Assembly (NCBI GenBank): GCA_003996215.1
Contig: QJPP01001718.1
Coordinates: forward strand, 1 to 64,000
Source: Jaltomata sinuosa
Taxonomy: Eukaryota; Streptophyta; Magnoliopsida; Solanales; Solanaceae
Reading direction: 5' to 3'
DNA: 64,000 bases
Part shown: positions 35,878 through 46,649 of the stretch, one piece after another
Numbering within the stretch: position 1 is the first letter of the stretch
How the letters are laid out: every line of letters starts with the position of its first letter
Made by a program: the position numbers and the translations under genes
Notes under the pieces: generated by a model
The model's input: only the letters and a program-made list of their open reading frames with translations
What the model was told of the DNA's origin: nothing
Databases searched by the model: none

Positions 35878-38800
35878 ATGGATCCCACTAAAAGGAAAGG
35901 AAGTGAATCAACTCCAAAAAAAGGAAGAAGAAAAATAGCTAGGATACATTCACCACTAAAAGAGCTTGCTATACAAGCAGTATCTCAATTAGAAGAAGAA
36001 GTCTCTTCTCAATCAGCTTTAAATATAGAAAAAGAGAAGGAAAAAGAGAAGGAAATAGAAAAAAGTCAAGAATCTGGAGATTCAAGTAAAGATGAACAAG
36101 GAGATGAGGAAAGTGAGGAATATGAAGGAAGTGAGGAAGATGAAGGAGAAAGTGATGAAGATAAAAACTCAATAGAGGAAGAAGGTGTAGATAAAGAGAG
36201 GGATGGAGAAGATAATGAAGTAGAATCAGAGGAAGGAGGAGATAATGAAAGTGAAGATGAGGAAGAGGAACACCTTGATCCTAACAGTCCTTCCACTGAA
36301 GAGTGTGTCAAAACATTCTGTATTGATAATTTTTCTGTGACAATGCAGTGTGATGTCACAAATATAACTGGTGATTGTGTGATAAAGTCAACCATGGGAA
36401 AATCTTTTGACACCTTCAGAAAAATACTTCAAGAACAGAAATTGGATGATTATTTCAGAAACAGCTGCTTTGGGCAATATCTTGATTTGCCAGAGGATAA
36501 TAATGCTCGTTTTCAAATGACCATGGTGTATGGTCTTCTCAAACGTAGATTTATGTATGAGAACAATAATAAGATGGATGAAGTCTGGATCAACTACTGT
36601 GGCATGCCACTTTGTTTTGGGTTGAAGGAGTTTTCCATAGTTACTGGACTAAAATGTCATCCTCCTTCTCAACCTATTCCTGTTGTTACGCAAAAGAAAG
36701 CACCCCGCACACCAAAGACAACAACAAAAAAAGGATCTAAGTCAGCAACCAAGACTGTCAAGAAAATTCAAAAGGGCAAGTCAACTGATGGTGATGACTT
36801 GGTGTCCCTTGTTGGTTCAAGCTTCAAAAATGTAAATTTACTTCAAGAGTTAGAAGGTAAAAGGCTTTCAAAGAAGCACAAGCAATCATTGTGCTTGGTT
36901 TGGTTTGTACATAATATTCTTTGGGCGAGAGACGTTAACAACAACATACCACTTGGTTTAATAAAGCTCTCGGAAGATCTGGAGGCATTCAATAACTACC
37001 CTTGGGGTCGTGAAAGCTTCATAATGACTGTCAAATATTTGTTGACTCCGTTAACGCCAAAGACAGTCAACTTATATGGCTTTCCATGGGCTTTCATGGT
37101 AAATATTTTATTTTTGTGTTTTAATTTTTTTTATTGAATAATATTTTTAATTTTTAGCATAATTTTTACAGGCTTGGGCATTTGAAGCCATTCCTTATCT
37201 CCGACAACAAGTGAAGGACTATCAAGAAGAGGTTTCTAGTCCTAGAATTCTGAGATGGTTGTCGGTCAAGAACGATAAAAAAGCAAAAGTTCTTGATCTT
37301 TTCAAACCACCCGAGGAAGCAGTAAGTCTACTTTTATAGAGATTAATTCAATTATGAGTTAAACATTATTTTAATACATTTAATTGTTGATTTTAGATTG
37401 TGCATCCATGGCTTATCCCGACTAATCGAGAGTTAAAGATGCCATTCCTTGTTACTTTAGGGTATGTGAAAACTCTACCAGACCCTAAGGTAATTGATAG
37501 GATAAAAAAAGAATTGGCCGGAGCAACAGCCATCAGAAGAAAAGCACTTGGAAAGGATGATTTGGTTCTTGATGAGATTATTGTTGATACTGCTGGTGTT
37601 GGTGTTGGTGTTGATAGTGGTGGTGATGGTGTTGTTGTTACTGTTGGTTGTGGTGATGGTGTTGGTGGTGGTGGTGGTGATCCTCTTATGATTTTTCAAC
37701 CAAGAAATGACCATGACTATGGTCATACTGAAGATGCTGATTTTGGTGGTGGAAACCTCCCTGACTTTGGTGATGGACACACCCCTGACTTTACTGGTAG
37801 ACATACCCCTGACTTTGGTGGTAGACATACCCCTTTTAGTAGGCATGCTACAGATCTACCACACAACATAGGTAGACAGTTTGGTGGTGTTGCCTCTTCA
37901 AGCTCTTGTTCTGCATGCAAATGCCAAGAGTGCAAGGAAAAACACAATGGAGTGATTGATGCTATTAAGGGATTAACTAATGCTGTAAAGGAATTGACAT
38001 CTAAAAGGGGTGTCATCCATCAAGAAAGATTATAGAGCCATTCACTCCATTGCAGGTTAAGATTAAGAGGACAAAAAAAATAATTTCCAAGGCAATTTCA
38101 GATATTAAATCAAGGAAAATTACAACTCCTCTTTCTTGCACTGTTGGGGAAGTTCCAAGAGCCATAGGAGAGCAAGGAGAGCTGAAGAAGGTAAATGTCT
38201 ACAAGTTGGTGTCTGCCACAAGAAAGGCAAAGCTGAAAACTCTGATGAATTCAAAAAAGGCCCCAGAAATTTACTCTATGCATAAATTTGGTCCACAAGA
38301 CTTCAAGAACATGACTGATATGAAGTTTTGGTATGTGGACTGGGTAAGTTACTTTTACTAACCTTCTATTTATTTAATGATTTTGTACTGCTTATTTAGA
38401 TGATCCATCTGTTGGAACAGATGTCTTATATGTTGCAACAGATGGGTAATCTGCTGCAACATATGATCCATCTGTTGGATGAAATCAAAGCAGTGACCTA
38501 CTGTTTTGATTTCATCCAACAGATGGATCATATGTTGCAGCAGATTACTCATCTGTTGCAACATATAAGACATCTGTTCCAACAGATGGATCATCTGTTG
38601 GATGAAATCAAAGCAGTAGACCTACTGTTTTGATTTCATGGAACAGATGAGTCATCTGTTCCAACAGATGGGAATAGATGACTCATCTGCTGCAACTTAT
38701 CAAGTATAATTATAAGTTGCTAACTTATATAAATTGTATTATTATTTCAGTATGTTGATGAAATTCTTCTTCTCATGCGGGAGAGACATCTAAAATTCAT

Positions 38801-39428
38801 TCAATTCTATGATCTTGGAGATAGAATAATGGACCTCAATTTTTATGGTAATTTCCTCTGTCGGTACAACAAACTCAGTGAAGAAGCAACAACTCCTAGT
38901 GGAAAAAAATTAGAGGAGTTACTTGCTGAGTTTGAATGGGATGATGACATGATTGACTATGTCAGAGGAAAGAGACCATATCCAGGTGCCATGGATTGGA
39001 GAGAGGCCAAGAGAATCATAGCAGTAATGAATTTGGAGAAGAAGCATTTTGTGACTGTTGAGATCAAAATAAGTGAGGGAGTCATGAATGTCTATGACTG
39101 CAACATACCAATGTTTGAAGAGTTTCAATTTCTGATATTCATGGAGGGTTTGTTGGAGTTGTTCCCTAAGTTGTTGAAGCAAAGTGGCCTAATGAATCAC
39201 TTGCCGGAAAAATTGCTCAACGAACGATGGGCTTTTGAAGGTCGAAAACAGAACCTTCCAAAGAATGAGACATTTGCCGCGTGCGGGTCATACTCGCTTG
39301 CTTTCATTGAGAATTTGATAACCGACACTTCTATGATAACTCCTAAGACTCTAATGAATGATAATTTAGTTGCAAGAATGCAAGAAGTTTGGGCCGCTGG
39401 GGTGATTTTTAAGAGTTTGGAGCCCTGA
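35878..39428 (+). pseudogene. DUF1985 / Ulp1-like cysteine protease gene of the MULE, one frameshift
   Basis: Four coding exons: 35878-37098 (407 aa), 37172-37321 (50 aa), 37397-38343, and 38751-39428 (225 aa), with GT/AG borders in phase 0. The N-terminus is basic (KRKGSESTPKKGRRK), followed by a strongly acidic tract (residues about 40-145). A DUF1985-type region follows (about 145-250, FCIDNFSVTM ... YCGMPLCFGLKEFSIVTGLK) and ends in exon 2 (AWAFEAIPYLRQQV). Exon 3 has Gly/Val-rich and PDFGGRHTP repeats and a Cys cluster (CSACKCQECKEKH). Exon 4 is the C48 peptidase-like domain with candidate His99, Asp116 and Cys178 of that exon (KKHFVTVEI, VYDCNIP, AACGSY). A 1-nt deletion near 38014-38019 shifts the frame after SKRGV; reading continues in another frame from about 38020 (PSRKIIEPFTPLQVKIKR). 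The real family role is SUMO/ubiquitin-like deconjugation; the role in the transposon is unknown. Confidence 0.82.
38344..38750 (+). other. Intron of the protease gene carrying minisatellite cluster 2
   Basis: Donor TGG|GTAAGT and acceptor TTTCAG|TATGTT join FWYVDW to YVDEIL in phase 0. From 38395 to about 38690 the intron consists of the 21-bp palindromic minisatellite, interrupted by ATGAAATCAAAGCAGT ... ACTGTTTTGATTTCAT, an inverted repeat also present elsewhere in the element. Confidence 0.8.
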
Positions 39429-40999
39429 TATGGGTTGCATTTTGCAGACAATATTTTTTATTTTTTGTATTTTATTTAATTATATTATGGGCTGTAATTT
39501 GCAGACAATCTTTTTTATTTTTAGTATTTTATTTAGTTATAATATATATTTGGTGATGACAATATTTCATGTAATTATTATGTAATTCATTGAGATTGTA
39601 ATTGAAGTTGTTAATTGAAAGCTAATTATGATTAAATAACTTAGTTTATTACTAATCATGAGTTAATTAAGCAATTCACATCAAATAAGTCGATTGATCC
39701 CTCTATTTAGGATCACTACACTTAGTTGATCATGTAATTATTATGTAATTCATTGAGATTGCAATTGAAGTTGTTAATTTGAAAGCTAATTATGATTAAA
39801 TAACTTAGAGTGATAGTTAATTTCAGAGCAGTAGCTACTGCTTTAATTTCATCCAACATATGACTCATCTGTTCCAACAGATGAGTCATCTGTTCCAACA
39901 GATGAGTCATATGTTGCAACATATGACTCATCTGTTGGTTTACTCTTATTATGTTGGAACATATGAGTGATATGTTGCAACATATGACTCATCTGTTGGA
40001 ACAGATGAGTCATATGTTGAATGAAATCAGAGCAGTAGCTACTGCTTTAATTTCATCCAACATATGAGTCATATGTTGCAACATATCACTCATATGTTCC
40101 AACATAATAAGAGTAAACCAACAGATGAGTGATATGTTGCAACATATGACTCATCTGTTGGAACAGATGACTCATCTGTTGGTTTACTCTTATTATGTTG
40201 GAACATATGACTCATCTGTTCCAACAGATGAGTCATATGTTGCAACATATCACTCATATGTTGTAACATATGACTCATCTGTTGGTTTACTCTTATTATG
40301 TTGGAACATATGAGTGATATATTGCAACATATGACTCATCTGTTGGAACAGATGAGTCATATGTTGGATGAAATCAGAGCAGTAGCTACTGCTTTAATTT
40401 CATCCAACATATGAGTCATATGTTGCAACATATGACTCATATGTTCCAACAGATGACTCATATGTTGGTGTTGTTGTTGTTTTGTTGATTTTATTGAATT
40501 TTGTTGGTGTTATTGATGTTGTTTTATTGGTAAATGTTGGTGTTATTGTTCTTGTATGGTGTTGCTCTTCAAAATTGTTATTCAAGTGATAAATATTGAT
40601 TTATGTTGATGTTCTTGGTGTATTATGTGGTAAATTTTTTGTTAATACCATAACATATGTATAATATGTTGCAACATATTAAGCATATGTTGGAAATAAC
40701 TATACCATCTGTTGGTTTACTCTTATTATGTTTCCAACATATGAGTCATATGTTGCAACATATGTCTATATCTGTTGGATGATTTCCAACAAATAATTCA
40801 TATGTTGCAACAGATTATTTCCAATATTTGTAGTAACATATTTAATTATTCCCAACAGATTTCACCATCTTTTGCAATATATAAATCAGTTAAGTTCACA
40901 AACATCACCGATTGAAATATCATAAAAAAGTACTAAAAGTTCAGAATAACAATACTATTACTATTACAAGAATGGAGAAAATGAGTGCAACATTAACAA
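39429..40999. repeat. Intergenic region with minisatellite cluster 3 and fifth macro-repeat
   Basis: After about 400 bp of AT-rich 3' sequence, 39830-40465 is almost pure 21-bp palindromic minisatellite, interrupted by GTTTACTCTTATTATGTTGG and by the inverted pair AGCAGTAGCTACTGCT. A fifth copy of the macro-repeat (40466-40740) and a degenerate tail of the minisatellite (to about 40890) follow. This is the convergent 3' side of both genes. Confidence 0.85.
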
Positions 41000-43338
41000 T
41001 TATGGAGCATTTTGATCTGGGAATGTAGTTCTTTTGTGGCCAACCGTCTTACATATAGAGCACTTATTTTTTCTTGTTGGAAATGATTCTCCGACTCCAC
41101 GCCTCCTCTTTTTTCGTCTTCTTCCCGGTTTGCTTGGGTCAATATGTGGAAGAGATATTTCTCTCTCTAAAATCTCCAAAGGAACATTCCAAGATTCTTC
41201 AGAAGGCACAGGATGAATTTCCTCACAGTATGCAATGATGTATCTCTCCACCGTATAATATGAGGATGAGTACTCATAAATCCGCCTACCAAAATCTTCA
41301 CCATATTGGACTCGAAGCGCTGCCATAGCATGTGGACAAGGTATTTTATCCATGTCAAATACTCTACATGTACAAGATCTTGCTTGCAAATCGACCGTAG
41401 CAACTTCACCATGACCGGTGACACTGAACTTGTAGTTGGCAGTTTGATGAGCCAATAACTTGTTTCCCAAGTTGACGTACTCTGTTATTTTCTTTTCCAT
41501 TTCAGGGACAAAGATGGTTGGTGAGTTGATGAACTCCGTACGCCTCTCGTGAAATTTTTATGCAAATCTCCTATTTATTTCATTAAATAGAGCGACAATG
41601 GGAAATTCTCTTTCAACGTCGAACATTGCATTCACCGACTCAGCTATGTTTGTCGTCATAATATTATACCTATACAAATAAATAATCACCAGTAAGATAT
41701 AATTGACAATAAACTCAAATAAATCACTCAATTTATAATATTATACCTATTTCCCGGACAGAATGCTCTACTCCACCTGTGGAATCCAACACGTTCAAGA
41801 TGTTCGGCTGCTCCTGGTACCATGTCTCTTATTTGATTGAAATGGTCATTGAACTCATCAATTTTGTACGCTTTTGCTGCTTTATAAAAATGAGATACGA
41901 CCTTCGCATTGTGAAAGTTGTTTCGAATATTCTCCCCAAGGTGCCTTATGCAACAACCATAATGAGCTGTAGGGTAGACAATTGAAACCATCTTCTTGAT
42001 ACTTGGATGCCTATCAGAAATTATGCACAAATCAGCAGTATCATCTAGATAGCTTCTCATTTGTTCAAAAAAATATCGGTATGAGGCATCGCACTCCTTG
42101 TCAACTACACAAAAAGCAAGCGGAAAAATATGATTCTCTGCATCTTGTGCCACAACTGACAATAAAACTCCTTCATACTTGCTCCTCAAGAATGTCCCGT
42201 CAACGGCTATGACTCTTCTCATTTGCTCAAAACCACGTATCCAAGCTCCATAGGATACAAAAAAGTACTTAAACTTTCCATTTTCATCAATTTTCAATGC
42301 TGTCTTACTTCCTGGATTTGCGGACTGAAGCATATAACGGTAAGCATCAAGCACTGCATACCCGTGCTCATGTGTTCCCCTAATCAAAGACTTTGCAATC
42401 TCCATGCCCTTCCAAATCTTCCAATAACTCACCTTAACACCCAATTCTGTACGAATTTGATGTTTCATGTCTTGTGTAGATGGGCCTTTACCTTCGGGGA
42501 ACCTATTTTTGAAAATTTCACCGATGACTTTTGCTGTGGCGTACGGATTATGACTCGTGATATGCTCAGAACCACACGTGTGATACTTTACATAGGTTGT
42601 AATACATAATCTATCAGAACTTAAAAGCTTCACAGCCCTAATCCACCATTTGCACTCCTGATATACACATCTAAAACAATACACATTACGCGAATTAATC
42701 ACCTTCTTGAGTCTAAAATCTTTTTTCAAGCAAGCAATTTTCAACGAAGTTGCTAGTTCTTGCTTGTTCTTGAATGTCATTCCCTTATAAAAACCTGTTT
42801 CATCCTCTTGTACATGGATAGACTGTGTTGATTGAGAATTGCCCACTGTATTGCTCCCAACATCAGGTGTAGGAGTTTGGTCATCCCCACAGCTTGGACC
42901 ATCCAATTCTGCCCCACTTCCATTATCTGGAATATTCATATCTACCCTATCCTCCAACTCATCATTTAACATATCTTGTTGGTTTTGAGCTAAATTGGGG
43001 TTCTCTATCGGCTTTTCAATTACGTATACCCTTAAAATGGGCCTAGCTGCATCACTCAAATAAGCACGCAAACGAACTTGATCCCTTATCTTAAAAGGCA
43101 AGACCCTCTGATTTTCAAAAGAGTTGTGCATGTAACTGATGACAAGATCTTTCGGTTGACAATTTAATTCACAACAACTGATGATTAAGTTAACAAAATC
43201 ATCATACAAAATATCTTGTTGGACTGTCATCGCTATCGTTTCTAACAAGTCACCATCCTTCCAACGCCAAATAAATCGATTGTTCTTCTCGGTCCATTCA
43301 CCATGACAATCAACCCCTATTGTTATTGATTCCTCCAT
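41000..43338 (-). pseudogene. MURA-type MULE transposase, one premature stop
   Basis: Exon 1 is 43338-41747 and exon 2 is 41669-41000, split inside Arg531 by a 77-bp intron (AG|GTATAA ... TATAG|GTATAA), giving about 753 codons. Order: an N-terminal PB1-like/mudrA leader, a MuDR zinc-binding region (residues about 178-260, with CFRCVYQECKWW), the MULE transposase core (about 355-470) with candidate catalytic Asp380 (VIAVDGTFL) and Asp442 (IISDRHPSI), a SWIM zinc finger (CTCRVFDMDKIPCPHAMAAL), a basic patch (GRRRKKRRR) and a terminal zinc knuckle (CSICKTVGHKRTTF) whose last Cys is Phe. TAA at 41558-41560, where CAA/CAG would be expected (RRFA*KFHERR), would truncate the protein before the SWIM finger. 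Otherwise intact. It is convergent with the protease gene. Confidence 0.87.
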
Positions 43339-43347
43339 AAATGATAC

Positions 43348-44028
43348 CTAAAGAGTTTTGTTAAAAAAATCAATAATAGTATAGTAAAGTTGAGTATCTA
43401 TATAAAACAATAAAATTATATCATTGTCCGAACAAGTAACTCATTTGTTATAACAAATGACTCACATGTTGGATACATGTTCAGAACCAGAAGCTTAATC
43501 CAACAGATAAGTCATCTGCTGCAACAGATGAGATATATGCTGCAACAGATGAGTTATATGTTGCAACAGATGACCTATCTGTTGGATCAAGCTACTGGTT
43601 CTGAACATGAATCCAACAGGTAAGTCATATGTTGCAACATATAACTCATCTGTTGCAGCAGATGACTTATCTGTTGGATTAAGCTTCTGGTTCTGAACCA
43701 GCTTTGCCAGCTAATGTAATATGAATCCAACAGGTAAGTCATCTGTTGCAACAGATGAGTTATATGCTGCAACAGATGAGTTATCTGTTGCAGCATATGA
43801 CTTACCTGTTGGATTCATGTTCAGAACCAGTAGCTTGATCCAACAGATAGGTCATCTGTTGCAACATATAATCTATCTGTTGGATTCAACTGTTGTAACA
43901 TGAATCCAACAGATAGATCATCTGTTGCAACAGATGGGTCATCTGTTGGATACGCTACTGAAAATTGCAGAAAAACAACAGATATACCCAGATGAGAAAT
44001 TGAACTAAAAATCATTATTTTTACTTAC
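43348..44028 (-). other. Presumed 5'-UTR intron of the transposase gene
   Basis: On the minus strand TTTTG|GTAAGTAAAA at 44029/44028 is a strong donor, and AACTCTTTAG|G at 43348/43347 a plausible acceptor nine bases before the ATG. The interval carries minisatellite cluster 4. This mirrors the arrangement in front of the protease gene. Confidence 0.5.
43430..43955. repeat. Palindromic 21-bp minisatellite, cluster 4
   Basis: The same unit as clusters 1-3, with spacers GAGTT, GACTT or TAGGTC-like variants. It is interrupted by GCTTCTGGTTCTGAAC / GTTCAGAACCAGAAGC, which occur as inverted pairs. Confidence 0.85.
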
Positions 44029-44099
44029 CAAAATTACCTATGAAGCAATGCCCAGTGATTACGAACAAATTTCGTCCAAAATTTTGGTCCAGTACCAAC

Positions 44100-44225
44100 A
44101 GTTGTGGCAGCAGCAACAACAACAATGGAGGGCAGGGGAGTAGAAGAAAAAGAAGATGATGATGATGAAGAAGAAGAAGATGATGATGAAGAAGAAGAAG
44201 ACAACAACAACAACAACAACAATGG
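44100..44225. repeat. CAA and GAA/GAT trinucleotide-rich tract
   Basis: Short runs of AAC, GAT and GAA units in the presumed 5' leader of the transposase gene. They explain the poly-Asn/Glu/Asp (plus) and poly-Ser (minus) frames here. Mirrors the CTT-rich leader near 33200 at the opposite end. Confidence 0.8.
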
Positions 44226-46096
44226 AGAATGCTCTGAAAATGGCGAGAGGAAGAGAAGCAAAAAGAAGGGGAGGCGGTCCTTTTTTCCCCCTCCCATTTT
44301 AGGTAATTAGGGTTTTATTTAATTCTCCCAAAAGGGGAATGGGTCCCATGGGTCAAAGTGTAAAAATAAAAACGTGAGGGCAACTCAGAAAATGAGTCAA
44401 AACTCATTAATTCCTAATCTAATTTTTGTCACCTCTACTCAATTAAAATAACTTAAGTCACTACAACTTAAATTTGAAACATTTTTGTCACCCTTAATTC
44501 ATTCACCCATGATTCCCTGATATATATTTTTTAAAAATTTTGGGCTTAAATCAGTGTTTGAGGATTTGAGTTCCTTATCTTACGGGTAAAATAATTTCGA
44601 AAGAATTTTTCAGTGTCATTGCCGAATTCAGAGGGTTGAATTTTTTATCCAAATTTGACCTAAACTTTTATGCTAAGATACACGTATCAATGAACTAGTA
44701 TTCATGTGTAGAATATTTTTTGATAGATTGAGAGCGTTTCGAGGCTATTCAGAAAGGGAAGGCCATGGTGTGACCGTTGGTGGTTTGACGGTTCAACTTC
44801 GAGATAAGTCTAACTTACTTTTTTTCAGACTTAGCTTGAGTGGGAGCAAATCGTGTAAAAAATGTTATGAGTTGGACGAAATATTGAGTTGAAATAGTTA
44901 TTGTGATAATTTAATATTGTGATATTGAATTAGAATTTTTGCCAAAGTATGGCTTGAGTTTTGGAAGGATTGTCTTGCATATTGTGTTTGAATTATTTCA
45001 TCCATTATTACACATATGAGGGGTTGGATTTTCATGATGGAAACGATATGAAAAGTAATAGGTTGACGAAGAAATGTGTCCTTCAGGCTTGATATTGAGG
45101 CTTGTAGCTTCTGCTATGAACTGAGATTTTGCTTTGCATTTATATATTTGTTGCATTCGGATTTCCTTATTCATTGTGATCATGCATATTTATTTATATC
45201 ATGAATCACGGGATTGTACCATTGAAAATATTATATTAAATAAAATTATATCATTTTTTATTAATTTAGTCTAAGGTAAGATGTTGAACGAAAAAATATA
45301 CCATCTTTTATTAATTTAGTCCGAGATAAAATATTGGACGGATATGTGAGTCCGAGATAAAATATTGGACGGATATGTGAGTCCGAGATAAGATTCTAGA
45401 CGAGTCTGAAATAAGATTTCGAATGGGTACATGAACCTCGCGAGTCTCCCATGGGTCCTACTTCACTGCATGCCACTGTGGAGAGTGTGTGTACCCATAG
45501 GCATTGACCATTGCATTGAATCACACTCTTTATCATTGTTATGCCTTGTTGTGTTTTACACTAATTGTTATTATTGAACTGTTGGGACGTTTTGCGTGCA
45601 TGATTTATTTAACGTTTATTATTCGATATAGTGACTACTTATGTTCGGTGGCCTATGATGCCTACTGAGTACTAGTGGTTTATACTCACCCTACTCTTCT
45701 GCATCTTCTTAATGCAAATCCTGATTTCAGTTGTCAGTGTGGCTCTTGATCATAAGGAGTTAGATGATTCGAAATTGTGGTGAGCTCTTTGTATTCAGAG
45801 ACTGACACAGTTTCCTCTATCTTCTATTTTTATCTTATTTACTTTGTAGACAATTATATATTATATTTATGGGCAATGTTTTATAAAGGTCGCTCTTGTA
45901 CACGTGACTCTGAATCGTGAGATGGATTATGTATGTTTCTTTTATTGTATATTTATACGCATTTGAGATACGTGTGTTTAAATCTCTTATTTATCTGTTT
46001 TACTTTAATTCTTATTATTTTTTAGAGTTGGCTTACCAACCAATGTGAGATTGGAGTAGATGTCATTACAACCTCAGTTTTTGGGTTGTGATAATT

Positions 46097-46108
46097 TGGT
46101 ACCAGAGC
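46097..46108 (+). other. Primer-binding site of the gypsy element
   Basis: TGGTACCAGAGC differs by one base from the initiator-methionine tRNA site TGGTATCAGAGC used by many plant gypsy elements. It directly follows the LTR end. Confidence 0.65.
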
Positions 46109-46649
46109 ACTAGGGTCACCAGTCTCACGAGTACAAGAGCAAGTGGCTAGTAGAGTCTCGCGGATTGCTACAATGACATCTGCATAAATATTGGGAGGCT
46201 ATGAGACAATTTTAGAAAAATTCTATTCTTTAATTCCTTATCATGTGAAATCAGTTATCTCTTGAATTTTCTAAACTTTGTGTTTCATTCTCTCACAAAT
46301 GGTAAGAGTGGGGTCTGCTGTGACATGATATTATACGCCTGCACCCACTACTAGGGCCTATGTACGGGGTCGTGCTAGAGCGACGTTCCCTATGATCAGA
46401 TTGAGATTAAGGATATGGCTTTCAATCGAAGGGTTTGGGGCCAGCCCAGGTGCCATGGGATTTCGTAGCTACTCTAGTGCTATAAGACACAATGGTTCAC
46501 ATTTTGAGCCTTGTGGAGGGTATGTTTCAGATGGGAGTTCTACCTATAACTCCTGATGGTTCTCAGACTAGAGTTGGGGTTCAGCCTTCAGAGTAAATAC
46601 CGGTTTAGAGTATTCAGACACCTGAGGCACAACCAATTGTTGTGTCTCC

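Larger units (their letters stand above)
32919..44508. mobile_element. Mutator-like element with Ulp1-like protease and MURA transposase genes
   Basis: An 11,590-bp element flanked by the 9-bp duplication ATGATTCCC (32910-32918 and 44509-44517), the length expected for Mutator insertions. The ends are diverged inverted repeats: GAATAGAAGGTGACTCTCAA on the left aligns with GAATTAAGGGTGACAAAAAT on the inverted right end, and a second GTGAC follows on both. Two genes run towards each other: a DUF1985/Ulp1-like protease gene on plus (35878-39428) and a MURA-type transposase gene on minus (43338-41000). Carriage of ULP-like genes and weak TIRs fit the Kaonashi-type MULEs known from plants. Four clusters of one palindromic minisatellite and five copies of a roughly 400-bp block lie in its non-coding parts. 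Confidence 0.85.
32041..46093 (+). mobile_element. 5' LTR of Del/Tekay-like gypsy element, split by a Mutator-like element
   Basis: TGTAACGACCCTCAAGGTCG at 32041 is a typical Solanaceae gypsy LTR start, and the LTR ends near 46093 (GGGTTGTGATA, expected GTGACA). It is followed by a primer-binding-site-like TGGTACCAGAGC at 46097, one base from the TGGTATCAGAGC initiator-Met site. Removing the nested element 32919-44508 and one copy of its 9-bp duplication leaves an LTR of about 2.45 kb. The LTR contains a 31-bp direct repeat (GTCCGAGATAAAATATTGGA..., near 45319-45400). The 3' LTR is not in the window. Confidence 0.7.

Noticed and set aside
44034..44310. Poly-Ser (minus) and poly-Glu/Asp/Asn (plus) frames
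   Set aside because: Trinucleotide-rich leader of the MULE; low complexity in all frames.
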